A stretch of 64,000 nucleotides of DNA. It comes from Litoditis marina. Its lineage: Eukaryota > Nematoda > Chromadorea > Rhabditida > Rhabditidae. The stretch is taken from contig OZ038439.1 of NCBI GenBank assembly GCA_964036275.1, positions 9,112,669 to 9,176,668 on the forward strand, in the 5' to 3' direction. Below, one piece after another: positions 43,282 through 53,902 of the stretch (its first letter is position 1; the number at the start of each line of letters is the position of its first letter). Under the pieces are notes generated by a model. The model did no database searches. It saw only the letters and a list, made by a program, of their open reading frames with translations, and was not told the DNA's origin. The position numbers and the translations under genes are program-made.

Positions 43282-43484
43282 AATATTTTGGCTTATTCTA
43301 AATGTCTAACTGAAATGTTTTTTTCGATGTTAATTTTGCATTGAAAAACGAGATGTAAAAATGTAGACCATTTGTGTACGAGTTTCATACGTTTTTAAAC
43401 TGAAAAATACTTTTGTACAAATCTCAATGTTTCTGCATTGTGGGTCAGCGACCATACCTTCGTGAGATACTGGCCTCCAAATGT

Positions 43485-43566
43485 GCACTGATGTCCGAGT
43501 GGTTAAGGAGTTTGACTCGAAATCAAATGGGCTCTGCCCGCGTAGGTTCGAATCCTGCTCAGTGCG
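43485..43566 (+). tRNA. tRNA-Ser(CGA), copy L39
   Basis: Full length, consensus. Confidence 0.9.
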
Positions 43567-43763
43567 AATATTTTGGCTTATTCTAAATGTGTAACTGAAA
43601 TGTTTTGTTTTGCTGTTAGGGTTTCATTCAAGAACGATATTCAGAAATGTAGAACATTTGTGTTTGAGTTTTAGACGTTTTTGGCATGGAAAATAGTTTT
43701 TGTACAAATCTCAATGTTTCTGCATTGTGGGTCAGCGACCATACCTTCGCGAGATACTAATGT

Positions 43764-43845
43764 GCACTGATGTCCGAGTGGTTAAGGAGTTTGACTCGAA
43801 ATCAAATGGGCTCTGCCCGCGTAGGTTCGAATCCTGCTCAGTGCG
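43764..43845 (+). tRNA. tRNA-Ser(CGA), copy L40
   Basis: Full length. The 5' flank lacks 8 bp. Confidence 0.89.
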
Positions 43846-44050
43846 AATATTTTGGCTTATTCGAAATGACTAACTAAAATGTTTTGATGTGCTGTTAGTG
43901 TTTCATTCAAGAACGAAATTCAGAAATGTAGAACATTTGTGTTTGAGTTCTAGACGTTTTTGAAATGGAAAATAGTTTTTGTACAGATCTCAATGTTTCT
44001 GCATTGTGGGTCAGCGACCATACCTTCGCGACATACTGGCCTCCAAATGT

Positions 44051-44132
44051 GCACTGATGTCCGAGTGGTTAAGGAGTTTGACTCGAAATCAAATGGGCTC
44101 TGCCCGCGTAGGTTCGAATCCTGCTCAGTGCG
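44051..44132 (+). tRNA. tRNA-Ser(CGA), copy L41
   Basis: Full length. Last + strand copy. Its usual 3' flank with the TTTT run is replaced by inverted spacer a few bases after the tRNA; a ttttt run follows about 10 bases further on. Confidence 0.88.
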
Positions 44133-44208
44133 AAGTCTCGTTTTTGAATGAAACACTAACAGCACATCAAAACATTTCAGTTAGTCATTTCGAATAAGCC
44201 AAAATATT

Positions 44209-44290
44209 CGCACTGAGCAGGCATCGAACCTACGCGGGCAGAGCCCATTTGATTTCGAGTCAAACTCCTTAACCACTCGGACATCAGTGC
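44209..44290 (-). tRNA. tRNA-Ser(CGA), copy R1
   Basis: Full length. First copy of the inverted arm. The T loop and stem carry a change (ttcgatgcc for ttcgaatcc) that disturbs the B box. Confidence 0.78.
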
Positions 44291-44495
44291 ACATTCCGAG
44301 GCCAGTATCTCGCGAAGGTATGGTCGCTGAACCACAATGCAGAAACACTGAGATTTGTACGAAAACTATTTTCCATTTCAAAAACGTCTAGAACTCAAAC
44401 ACAAATGTTCTACATTTCTGAATCTCGTTTTTGAATGAAACACTAACAGCACATCAACACATTTCAGTTAGACATTTCGAATAAGCCAAAATATG

Positions 44496-44577
44496 CGCAC
44501 TGAGCAGGATTCGAACCTACGCGGGCAGAGCCCATTTGATTTCGAGTCAAACTCCTTAACCACTCGGACATCAGTGC
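44496..44577 (-). tRNA. tRNA-Ser(CGA), copy R2
   Basis: Full length, consensus. Confidence 0.9.
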
Positions 44578-44610
44578 ACCTTTTAAAGCCAGTATCTCGC
44601 GAAGGTATGG

Positions 44611-44650
44611 TCGCTGACCCACAATGCAGAAACATTGAGATTTGTACAAA
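44611..44650. repeat. 40-bp target-site duplication, left copy
   Basis: Array sequence beginning tcgctgacccacaatgcaga and ending tgtacaaa. It repeats at 47731-47770 with a single mismatch and brackets the retrotransposon. Confidence 0.7.
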
Positions 44651-47600
44651 TAATAATAATAATAATAATTTATTCATCAACTCGTTATTTGACAGACAAT
44701 TTCAATGGCAAATTAGTATCACGTGTGTTGATTTTAAAAGAAAAACATGTACAGAACAAAATTATACAAACCAAAACTATCCATGATACAGCAGTGGGGG
44801 GTTGGCGGGCTTCTCAATGGGCAGGGCAGCTGGAGGACTGGACTGGCACTGGACTGGCGACATCGGGCGACAGACGACAGACGAGAGAGAGAAGTGAAAT
44901 TGGCATCTGACTTCAAACAGCAGCCTTTCGTGAACTCAAAAAGGAAACTATGCGCAAAGAAGATTCGCGCAATAAAACCTGGACTATGACAAAAACTGCA
45001 TTGCTTTTCGTCGAAAAGAGGCAGAGTTTATGCTGAGGAATGACTTCGCTGGCAACTGGTTCCAGATGTATTCGTGATTTGTGCGTGGAATTAAGACAAA
45101 GAATGAGTGATTTCGAGACTGGTTGGTACGGTGAGATCGGGTGAAGAATTGGGCAAAATCTAAATCAACTTCACTAATTGCCATTTTATACATGTATGCG
45201 AGACCAGCGGATGTCCTTCTTTGCTGCAACGTGGTTGTCTCCAGTGCTGTCAACCGCTCTTCGTATGATATTTCTGTCAACCCAACTCTGTTGAATATTC
45301 TCTTTGTGAAAGTTCTCTGCACCGATTCTAATTCTTTGATTGAAGTTAGAAGAATGGGATCCCATACTTCACACGAATATTCTATAATTGGTCTCACATA
45401 TGTACAAAACAGCTTGAACAATAGTGCTGGATTCCTTGTAGCGAATGATTTCAGAATGTAGTTTGATTTCGCACGACACCGGCTGACTATAGAGGAAATG
45501 TGTTTCGAAAACGAGAGTCTATGGTCGTACAAAACCCCCAGATCTTTGAATTCATTGACTTGCTCCAACTTTTTCCCATCAAAGTAAAAATCATAGGCAG
45601 GATGACGATTTCCAAAGCACATGATTTTGGTTTTATCAATATTTATATTCATTTCCCAGGTGTTGGACCATTTTGAGATTGCATCAATGCCATCTTGGAG
45701 TGATTTCGGTGAATTAATGGAGTAAATTTTGCTATCATCTGCGTACATTTGGCAATGTACTCCAGGAGGCAGATTATCAGTGATGTCATTGATGTACAAA
45801 ATGAATAAAATTGGACCAAGAACTGTCCCTTGTGCAACACCAGACGAGCAAGAGAAACAATTGGACAGTTTTCCGTTGACCACAACAGATTGAGTGCGAT
45901 TGCAAATAAGGTTTCCCAGAAACTTGAGAAGGCAGCCGGAGATGCCATAGGATTGTAGTTTGCTCAGCAATAGTTTATGCGAGATTGAATCGAAAGCACG
46001 GGAGAAATCAATGAAACACGAAGATACAAAACTGCCAGAGTCAATTTCTTTTTGCCATAATGGGATAGTTGATAATAGGGCAGATGTTGTACTTTTGCGT
46101 GCAAGAAAACCATGCTGGGCGGAGGAAATGAGATCATTTTGAAGCAAGTATTTGAGCAGAGGCTTACAGACAGTTCTTTCCATTACTTTGGAAATTCCAG
46201 AAGTTAATGAAATAGGACGATAGTTTGATGGGTTCGAGCGAGTGCCTTTCTTGAATATTGGTCTGACGATTGCGGTTTTCCAGAGATCTGGCACTTCGCC
46301 AGTTAACATGATTCTTCGGAATAAGTACGTGAGAGGACACGTGAGTGCCACTGCGCACTTTTTCAAGAAGTAATAGGGGATGGTTTCGGGAGAAGTAGAA
46401 ACTCGCAAAGGCAGTTTCAGTAAGGCTCGATAAGTTGATTCGCTATTGATGTCAATGTAGTTTAGAACAGTTGAAGTTCGGTGAGAAAACGATTGGGAAT
46501 GATCGGAGGGTGTTTTGTATACAGATTCAAAATACTTAGCAAACTCGTTTGATTTCTCTTGGTCAGATACAATGACATTCCCATCATCACTCTTGATTGC
46601 CCCGATTCCACCAGATGATTTCAAACAATTATTACAATATTTGTAGAGACGTTTTGTATTTTTTGAAGCAGAAATTTTTTCTTCTTCAATGAGGCGAAGT
46701 CTGTCCAATCTACGTTTCAAATATTGTGAGGCTTTGCAGTATTTGGCAATACATCTGTGACGAATACTGAATAATCTCTTCACCTTTTCCTGGAGATGAA
46801 TGATAGAACGAGGCAACTTTTGAGTGGCTTGTTTGCCAATCATTTTAGGAATGAATTCGGAAATGAGGTCGTGGCAGTAATCGGTGAAATATTGGTGGCA
46901 TTGGTTTACAGTTGATTGTGAGTCGAATACAGCTGGCCAATTGATATTCAATAGATCAGCGCAGATTTGATCATAGTTCCCTTTGGCAAAGTTGAGATAG
47001 GTTGTTGGCGTCGAAATAGGTGATGAGATCAGGAGCAAATCAAAACGAATAGAGCTATGATCAGAGGTTGAAAACGGTGGTAGAACACAGACATTCGAAA
47101 TCGAAGATTGTTCAGATGTGAGGACAATGTCTAAGATATTATCACAATGAGTCGGAGAAGAAACGTGCTGGTGTAAACTGTGAGATAGGCAGAAGCTGAG
47201 AAACGCACGAGAACAGGGGGATGTACGGAGAGGAAAAATTGAGGAGGCCGACCAATTTATACCCGGGAAATTGAAGTCCCCAACCAAAATCACTGGACAT
47301 GTTACAGTACTATAAATGTCGGATAAGAACGAAATCAATGAATTGAGTGCGATAAGTGAGGCGGACGGACTACGGTAGGCTGTCACAACAAGACAGTTTG
47401 GACCATAGAACTGAACACCCACAATTTGTATATATGGAGTAAAATTACGAGAAAATGCAAATGAGTGGGAAACATTACTATTGACAAGCATTGACACACC
47501 ACCACCCATAATATCGCTTTCGCGATCACATCGAAAAACACAGTAATTATTGTTATAAGAGAGAGGAGCATCGGACAGAATATCACTTTTGAGCCATGTT

Positions 47601-47730
47601 TCAGAAATACAAACTACAAGAGGAGATTCGGATAAGAGATCATACAGACAAGAGAGCTTATTTACAATTGAACGAGAATTGATGACATAACAAAATGAGC
47701 GACCAGATGAGAATGAGCGACCAGATGAGC
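44651..47730 (-). mobile_element. non-LTR retrotransposon 1 (CR1/L2-like), 5'-truncated
   Basis: About 3.08 kb. The 3' end (left) is an (att)n tail of roughly eight units at 44651-44670. The 5' end falls almost exactly at the start of ORF2, and a segment of about 18 bp (aatgagcgaccagatgag) is tandemly duplicated there (47696-47731). There is no ORF1. Inserted in an array spacer; its - strand orientation matches the tRNAs of that arm. Confidence 0.9.
44984..47730 (-). CDS. retrotransposon ORF2: endonuclease and reverse transcriptase
   Basis: Open to the stop at 44984-44986. The N-terminal part is an AP-like endonuclease (NSRSIVNKL, SETWL, VGDFNFPGINW, STSDHSS). The reverse transcriptase has FKKGTRSNPSNYRPISL, QHGFLARKST, FIDFSRAFDSI, SSGVAQGTVLGP and the catalytic MYADDSK (around 45,733-45,750). 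The C-terminal EYSCEVWDP and WNQLP blocks are typical of CR1-type elements. No internal stop or frameshift is visible. Extending the frame upstream runs into the array and gives a 934-residue frame whose first 19 residues are array-derived. It differs at many residues from the second element's ORF2, so the two are separate subfamilies. Confidence 0.9.
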
Positions 47731-47770
47731 TCGCTGACCCACAATGCAGAAACATTGAGATGTGTACAAA
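47731..47770. repeat. 40-bp target-site duplication, right copy
   Basis: Matches 44611-44650 except one base (tgtg for tttg), a difference also found between ordinary array units. Confidence 0.7.
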
Positions 47771-47902
47771 AACTATTTTCCATTTCAAAAACGTCTAGAA
47801 CTCAAACACAAATGTTCTACATTTCTGAATCTCGTTTTTGAATGAAACACTAACAGCACAACAAAAAATTTCAGTTAGTCATTTTGAATGTGCCAAAATA
47901 TT

Positions 47903-47984
47903 CGCACTGAGCAGGATTCGAACCTACGCGGGCAGAGCCCATTTGATTTCGAGTCAAACTCCTTAACCACTCGGAAATCAGTGC
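47903..47984 (-). tRNA. tRNA-Ser(CGA), copy R3
   Basis: Full length, with one change just after the acceptor stem (position 9). Confidence 0.87.
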
Positions 47985-48189
47985 ACATTTGGAGGCCAGT
48001 ATGTCGCGAAGGTATGGTCGCTGACCAACAATGCAGAAACATTGAGATCTGTACAAAAACTATTTTCCATTTCAAAAACGTCTAGAACTCAAACACAAAT
48101 GTTCTACATTTCTGAATCTCGTTTTTGAATGAAACACTAACAGCACATCAAAACATTTCAGTTAGTCATTTCGAATAAGCCAAAATATT

Positions 48190-48271
48190 CGCACTGAGCA
48201 GGATTCGAACCTACGCGGGCAGAGCCCATTTGATTTCGAGTCAAACTCCTTAACCACTCGGACATCAGTGC
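48190..48271 (-). tRNA. tRNA-Ser(CGA), copy R4
   Basis: Full length, consensus. Confidence 0.9.
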
Positions 48272-48476
48272 ACCTTTTAAGGCCAGTATCTCGCGAAGGT
48301 ATGGTCGCTGACCCACAAAGCAGAAACATTGAGATTTGTACAAAAACTATTTTCCATTTCAAAAACGTCTAGAACTCAAACACAATTGTTTTACATTTCT
48401 GAATCTCGTTTTTGAATGAAACACTAACAGCACAACAAAGCATTTCAGTTAGTCATTTCGAATAAGCCAAAATATT

Positions 48477-48558
48477 CGCACTGAGCAGGATTCGAACCTA
48501 CGCAGGCAGAGCCCATTTGATTTCGAGTCAAACTCCTTAACCACTCGGACATCAGTGC
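48477..48558 (-). tRNA. tRNA-Ser(CGA), copy R5
   Basis: Full length, with one variable-arm change. Confidence 0.88.
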
Positions 48559-48763
48559 ACATTTTGAGGCCAGTATCTCGCGAAGGTATGGTCGCTGACC
48601 CACAATGCAGAAACATTGAGATTTGTACAAAAACTATTTTCCATCTCAAAAACGTCTAGAACTCAAACACAAATGTTCTACATTTCTGAATCTCGTTTTT
48701 GAATGAAACACTAACAGCACAACAAAACATTTCAGTTAGTCATTTTGAATGTGCCAAAATATT

Positions 48764-48845
48764 CGCACTGAGCAGGATTCGAACCTACGCGGGCAGAGCC
48801 CATTTGATTTCGAGTCAAACTCCTTAACCACTCGGACATCAGTGC
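48764..48845 (-). tRNA. tRNA-Ser(CGA), copy R6
   Basis: Full length, consensus. Confidence 0.9.
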
Positions 48846-49050
48846 ACATTTGGAGGCCAGTATGTCGCGAAGGTATGGTCGCTGACCCACAATGCAGAAA
48901 CATTGAGATCTGTACAAAAACTATTTTCCATTTCAAAAACGTCTAGAACTCAAACACAATTGTTCTACATTTCTGAATCTCGTTTTTGAATGAAACACTA
49001 ACAGCACATCAAAACATTTCAGTTAGTCATTTCGAATAAGCCAAAATATT

Positions 49051-49132
49051 CGCACTGAGCAGGATTCGAACCTACGCGGGCAGAGCCCATTTGATTTCGA
49101 GTCAAACTCCTTAACCACTCGGACATCAGTGC
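49051..49132 (-). tRNA. tRNA-Ser(CGA), copy R7
   Basis: Full length, consensus. Confidence 0.9.
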
Positions 49133-49337
49133 ACCTTTTAAGGCCAGTATCTCGCGAAGGTATGGTCGCTGACCCACAATGCAGAAACATTGAGATTTGT
49201 ACAAAAACTATTTTCCATTTCAAAAACGTCTAGAACTCAAACAGAATTGTTCTACATTTCTGAATCTCGTTTTTGAATGAAACACTAACATCAAAACAAA
49301 GCATTTCAGTTAGTCATTTCGAATAAGCCAAAATATT

Positions 49338-49419
49338 CGCACTGAGCAGGATTCGAACCTACGCGGGCAGAGCCCATTTGATTTCGAGTCAAACTCCTTA
49401 ACCACTCGGACATCAGTGC
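49338..49419 (-). tRNA. tRNA-Ser(CGA), copy R8
   Basis: Full length, consensus. Confidence 0.9.
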
Positions 49420-49624
49420 ACATTTTGAGGCCAGTATCTCGCGAAGGTATGGTCGCTGACCCACAATGCAGAAACATTGAGATTTGTACAAAAACTATTT
49501 TCCATCTCAAAAACGTCTAGAACTCAAACACAAATGTTCTACATTTCTGAATCTCGTTTTTGAATGAAACACTTACATCAAAACAAAGCATTTCAGTTAG
49601 ACATTTCGAATAAGCCAAAATATT

Positions 49625-49706
49625 CGCACTGAGCAGGATTCGAACCTACGCGGGCAGAGCCCATTTGATTTCGAGTCAAACTCCTTAACCACTCGGACAT
49701 CAGTGC
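49625..49706 (-). tRNA. tRNA-Ser(CGA), copy R9
   Basis: Full length, consensus. Confidence 0.9.
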
Positions 49707-49911
49707 ACATTTTGAGGCCAGTATCTCGCGAAGGTATGGTCGCTGACCCACAATGCAGAAACATTGAGATGTGTACAAAAACTATTTTCCATTTCAAAAA
49801 CGTCTAGGACTCAAACACAAATGTTCTACATTTCTGAATCTCGTTTTTGAATGAAACACTAACAGCACAACAAAACATTTCAGTAAGACATTTGGAAAAA
49901 GGCAAAATATT

Positions 49912-49993
49912 CGCACTGAGCAGGATTCGAACCTACGCGGGCAGAGCCCATTTGATTTCGAGTCAAACTCCTTAACCACTCGGACATCAGTGC
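49912..49993 (-). tRNA. tRNA-Ser(CGA), copy R10
   Basis: Full length, consensus. Confidence 0.9.
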
Positions 49994-50198
49994 ACATTCC
50001 GAGGCCAGTATCTCACGAAGATATGATCGCTGACCCACAATGCAGAAACATTGAGATTTGTACAAAAACTATTTTCCATTTAAAAAACGTCTAGAACTCA
50101 AACACAAATGTTCTACATTTCTGAATCTCGTTTTTGAATGAAACACTAACATCACATCAGAACATTTCAGTTAGTCATTTCGAATAAGCCAAAATATT

Positions 50199-50280
50199 CG
50201 CACTGAGCAGGATTCGAACCTACGCGGGCAGAGCCCATTTGATTTCGAGTCAAACTCCTTAACCACTCGGACATCAGTGC
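50199..50280 (-). tRNA. tRNA-Ser(CGA), copy R11
   Basis: Full length, consensus. Confidence 0.9.
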
Positions 50281-50485
50281 ACCTTTTAAGGCCAGTATCT
50301 CGCGAAGGTATAGTCGCTGACCCACAATGCAGAAACATTGAGATTTGTACAAAAACTATTTTCCATTTCAAAAACGTCTAGAACTCAAACACAATTGTTC
50401 TACATTTCTGAATCTCGTTTTTGAATGAAACACTAACAGCACATCAAAACATTTCAGTTAGTCATTTCGAATAAGCCAAAATATT

Positions 50486-50567
50486 CGCACTGAGCAGGAT
50501 TCGAACCTACGCGGGCAGAGCCCATTTGATTTCGAGTCAAACTCCTTAACCACTCGGACATCAGTGC
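50486..50567 (-). tRNA. tRNA-Ser(CGA), copy R12
   Basis: Full length, consensus. Confidence 0.9.
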
Positions 50568-50772
50568 ACATTTCGAGGCCAGTATCTCGCGAAGGTATGG
50601 TCGCTGACCCACAATGCAGAAACATTGAGATTTGTACAAAAACTATTTTCCATCTCAAAAACGTCTAGAACTCAAACACAAATGTTCTACATTTCTGAAT
50701 CTCGTTTTTGAATGAAACACTTACATCAAAACAAAGCATTTCAGTTAGACATTTCGAATAAGCCAAAATATT

Positions 50773-50854
50773 CGCACTGAGCAGGATTCGAACCTACGCG
50801 GGCAGAGCCCAGTTGATTTCGAGTCAAACTCCTTAACCACTCGGACATCATTGC
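50773..50854 (-). tRNA. tRNA-Ser(CGA), copy R13
   Basis: Full length with two stem mismatches, one in the acceptor (gcaatga) and one in the anticodon stem (tcaac). The most damaged full-length copy; may be non-functional. Confidence 0.7.
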
Positions 50855-51059
50855 ACATTTTGGGGCCAGTATCTCGCGAAGGTATGGTCGCTGACCCACA
50901 ATGCAGAAACATTGAGATGTGTAAAAACACTATTTTCCATTTCAAAAACGTCTAGAACTCAAACACAAATGTTCTACATTTCTGAATCTCGTTTTTGAAT
51001 GAAACACTAACAGCACAACAAAACATTTCAGTAAGACATTTGGAAAAAGGCAAAATATT

Positions 51060-51141
51060 CGCACTGAGCAGGATTCGAACCTACGCGGGCAGAGCCCATT
51101 TGATTTCGAGTCAAACTCCTTAACCACTCGGACATCAGTGC
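51060..51141 (-). tRNA. tRNA-Ser(CGA), copy R14
   Basis: Full length, consensus. Confidence 0.9.
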
Positions 51142-51346
51142 ACATTTTGAGGCCAGTATCTCGCGAAGGTATGGTCGCTGACCCACAATGCAGAAACATT
51201 GAGATTTGTACAAAAACTATTTTCCATCTCAAAAACGTCTAGAACTCAAACACAAATGTTCTACATTTCTGAATCTCGTTTTTGAATGAAACACTAACAG
51301 CACAACAAACCATTTCAGTTAGTCATTTTGAATGTGCCAAAATATT

Positions 51347-51428
51347 CGCACTGAGCAGGATTCGAACCTACGCGGGCAGAGCCCATTTGATTTCGAGTCA
51401 AACTCCTTAACCACTCGGACATCAGTGC
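51347..51428 (-). tRNA. tRNA-Ser(CGA), copy R15
   Basis: Full length, consensus. Confidence 0.9.
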
Positions 51429-51633
51429 ACCTTTTAAGGCCAGTATCTCGCGAAGGTATGGTCGCTGACCCACAATGCAGAAACATTGAGATTTGTACAA
51501 AAACTATTTTCCATTTCAAAAACGTCTAGAACTCAAACACAAATGTTCTACATTTCTGAATCTCGTTTTTGAATGAAACACTAACAGCACAACAAAACAT
51601 TTCAGTAAGACATTTGGAAAAAGGCAAAATATT

Positions 51634-51715
51634 CGCACTGAGCAGGATTCGAACCTACGCGGGCAGAGCCCATTTGATTTCGAGTCAAACTCCTTAACCA
51701 CTCGGACATCAGTGC
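51634..51715 (-). tRNA. tRNA-Ser(CGA), copy R16
   Basis: Full length, consensus. Confidence 0.9.
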
Positions 51716-51920
51716 ACATTCCGAGGCCAGTATCTCACGAAGATATGATCGCTGACCCACAATGCAGAAACATTGAGATTTGTACAAAAACTATTTTCCA
51801 TTTAAAAAACGTCTAGAACTCAAACACAAATGTTCTACATTTCTGAATCTCGTTTTTGAATGAAACACTAACAGCACATCAAAACATTTCAGTTAGTCAT
51901 TTCGAATAAGCCAAAATATT

Positions 51921-52002
51921 CGCACTGAGCAGGATTCGAACCTATGCGGGCAGAGCCCATTTGATTTCGAGTCAAACTCCTTAACCACTCGGACATCAGT
52001 GC
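51921..52002 (-). tRNA. tRNA-Ser(CGA), copy R17
   Basis: Full length, with one change beside the T stem. Confidence 0.87.
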
Positions 52003-52207
52003 ACATTTTGAGGCCAGTATCTCGCGAAGGTATGGTCGCTGACCCACAATGCAGAAACATTGAGATTTGTACAAAAACTATTTTCCATCTCAAAAACGTC
52101 TAGAACTCAAACACAAATGTTCTACATTTCTGAATCTCGTTTTTGAATGAAACACTTACATCAAAACAAAGCATTTCAGTTAGACATTTCGAATAAGCCA
52201 AAATATT

Positions 52208-52289
52208 CGCACTGAGCAGGATTCGAACCTACGCGGGCAGAGCCCATTTGATTTCGAGTCAAACTCCTTAACCACTCGGACATCAGTGC
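52208..52289 (-). tRNA. tRNA-Ser(CGA), copy R18
   Basis: Full length, consensus. Confidence 0.9.
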
Positions 52290-52494
52290 ACCTTTTAAGG
52301 CCAGTATCTCGCGAAGGTATGGTCGCTGACCCACAATGCAGAAACATTGAGATTTGTACAAAAACTATTTTCCATTTCAAAAACGTCTAGAACTCAAACA
52401 CAATTGTTCTACATTTCTGAATCTCGTTTTTGAATGAAACACTAACATCAAAACAAAGCATTTCAGTTAGTCATTTGGAATAAGCCAAAATATT

Positions 52495-52576
52495 CGCACT
52501 GAGCAGGATTCGAACCTACGCGGGCAGAGCCCATTTGATTTCGAGTCAAACTCCTTAACCACTCGGACATCATTGC
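52495..52576 (-). tRNA. tRNA-Ser(CGA), copy R19
   Basis: Full length, with one acceptor-stem mismatch (gcaatga), shared with R13. Confidence 0.8.
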
Positions 52577-52781
52577 ACATTTTGGGGCCAGTATCTCGCG
52601 AAGGTATGGTCGCTGACCCACAATGCAGAAACATTGAGATGTGTAAAAAAACTATTTTCCATTTCAAAAACGTCTAGAACTCAAACACAAATGTTCTACA
52701 TTTCTGAATCTCGTTTTTGAATGAAACACTAACAGCACAACAAAACATTTCAGTAAGACATTTGGAAAAAGGCAAAATATT

Positions 52782-52863
52782 CGCACTGAGCAGGATTCGA
52801 ACCTACGCGGGCAGAGCCCATTTGATTTCGAGTCAAACTCCTTAACCACTCGGACATCAGTGC
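52782..52863 (-). tRNA. tRNA-Ser(CGA), copy R20
   Basis: Full length, consensus. Confidence 0.9.
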
Positions 52864-53068
52864 ACATTTTGAGGCCAGTATCTCGCGAAGGTATGGTCGC
52901 TGACCCACAATGCAGAATTATTGAGATTTGTACAAAAACTATTTTCCATCTCAAAAACGTCTAGAACTCAAACACAAATGTTCTACATTTCTGAATCTCG
53001 TTTTTGAATGAAACACTTACATCAAAACAAAGCATTTCAGTTAGACATTTCGAATAAGCCAAAATACT

Positions 53069-53150
53069 CGCACTGAGCAGGATTCGAACCTACGCGGGCA
53101 GAGCCCATTTGATTTCGAGTCAAACTCCTTAACCACTCGGACATCAGTGC
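53069..53150 (-). tRNA. tRNA-Ser(CGA), copy R21
   Basis: Full length. The 3' flank is changed by one base. Confidence 0.89.
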
Positions 53151-53355
53151 ACCTTTTAAGGCCAGTATCTCGCGAAGGTATGGTCGCTGACCCACAATGC
53201 AGAAACATTGAGATTTGTACAAAAACGATTTTCCATTTCAAAAACGTCTAGAACTCAAACACAATTGTTCTACATTTCTGAATCTCGTTTTTGAATGAAA
53301 CACTAACATCAAAACAAAGCATTTCAGTTAGTAATTTCGAATAAGCCAAAATATT

Positions 53356-53437
53356 CGCACTGAGCAGGATTCGAACCTACGCGGGCAGAGCCCATTTGAT
53401 TTCGAGTCAAACTCCTTAACCACTCGGACATCAGTGC
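53356..53437 (-). tRNA. tRNA-Ser(CGA), copy R22
   Basis: Full length, consensus. Last copy before the second retrotransposon. Confidence 0.9.
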
Positions 53438-53617
53438 ACATTTTGAGGACAGTATCTCGCGAAGGTATGGTCGCTGACCCACAATGCAGAAACATTGAGA
53501 TGTGTACAAAAACTATTTTCCATTTCAAAAACGTCTAGAACTCAAACACAATTGTTCTACATTTCTGAATCTCGTTTTTGAATGAAACACTAACATCAAA
53601 ACAAAGCATTTCAGTTA

Positions 53618-53665
53618 GTCACTCTGCGTTTTTGTCACTCTGCGTTTTTGTCACTCTGCGTTTTT
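53618..53665 (+). repeat. three 16-bp tandem repeats at the retrotransposon 5' end
   Basis: Three perfect copies of gtcactctgcgttttt at the junction between array and element. They may be 5'UTR promoter repeats or a by-product of 5'-end joining, since the first gtca also matches the array. Confidence 0.85.
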
Positions 53666-53902
53666 GTCCCACTGACTGGTGACCTTTTATACGCTCTCTC
53701 TCTTTCACTAATTTCAACCGTTTTTGACGGTTTCTCTCTTGTGAATTTGTTTTTCATAACCTTTTCAATTGAAACTACATCTAAGCCTATCATTTCTGTA
53801 TTATTTCTGGGTTTTTGTTAGTTTTCACCCATTTCTCCGACTTGCCTGTTTTTTGTTGGACTTTTTGTGGTCGGCCACCTGCTTTTCTGCAAAATCAATA
53901 CT

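Larger units (their letters stand above)
30510..44133 (+). repeat. tRNA-Ser(CGA) tandem array, left arm, + orientation
   Basis: 49 units: 41 with a full 82-nt tRNA and 8 with only its first 52 nt. Unit lengths are 287 bp (most), 285 bp (a second spacer type), 279 bp (an 8-bp loss just before the tRNA) and 238 bp (truncated). The 90 bp upstream and the tRNA are nearly invariant, while about 100 bp of spacer occurs in two clearly different versions. Longer periods are visible: 859 bp (three units, 36365-38370), 1130 bp (four units, 40130-42390) and 2292 bp (eight units, 33214 versus 35506 onward). Confidence 0.95.

Noticed and set aside
47732..47788. ATG at 47788 as the natural start of the first retrotransposon's ORF2
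   Set aside because: The first 19 codons are array spacer identical to other units; the frame only happens to stay open.
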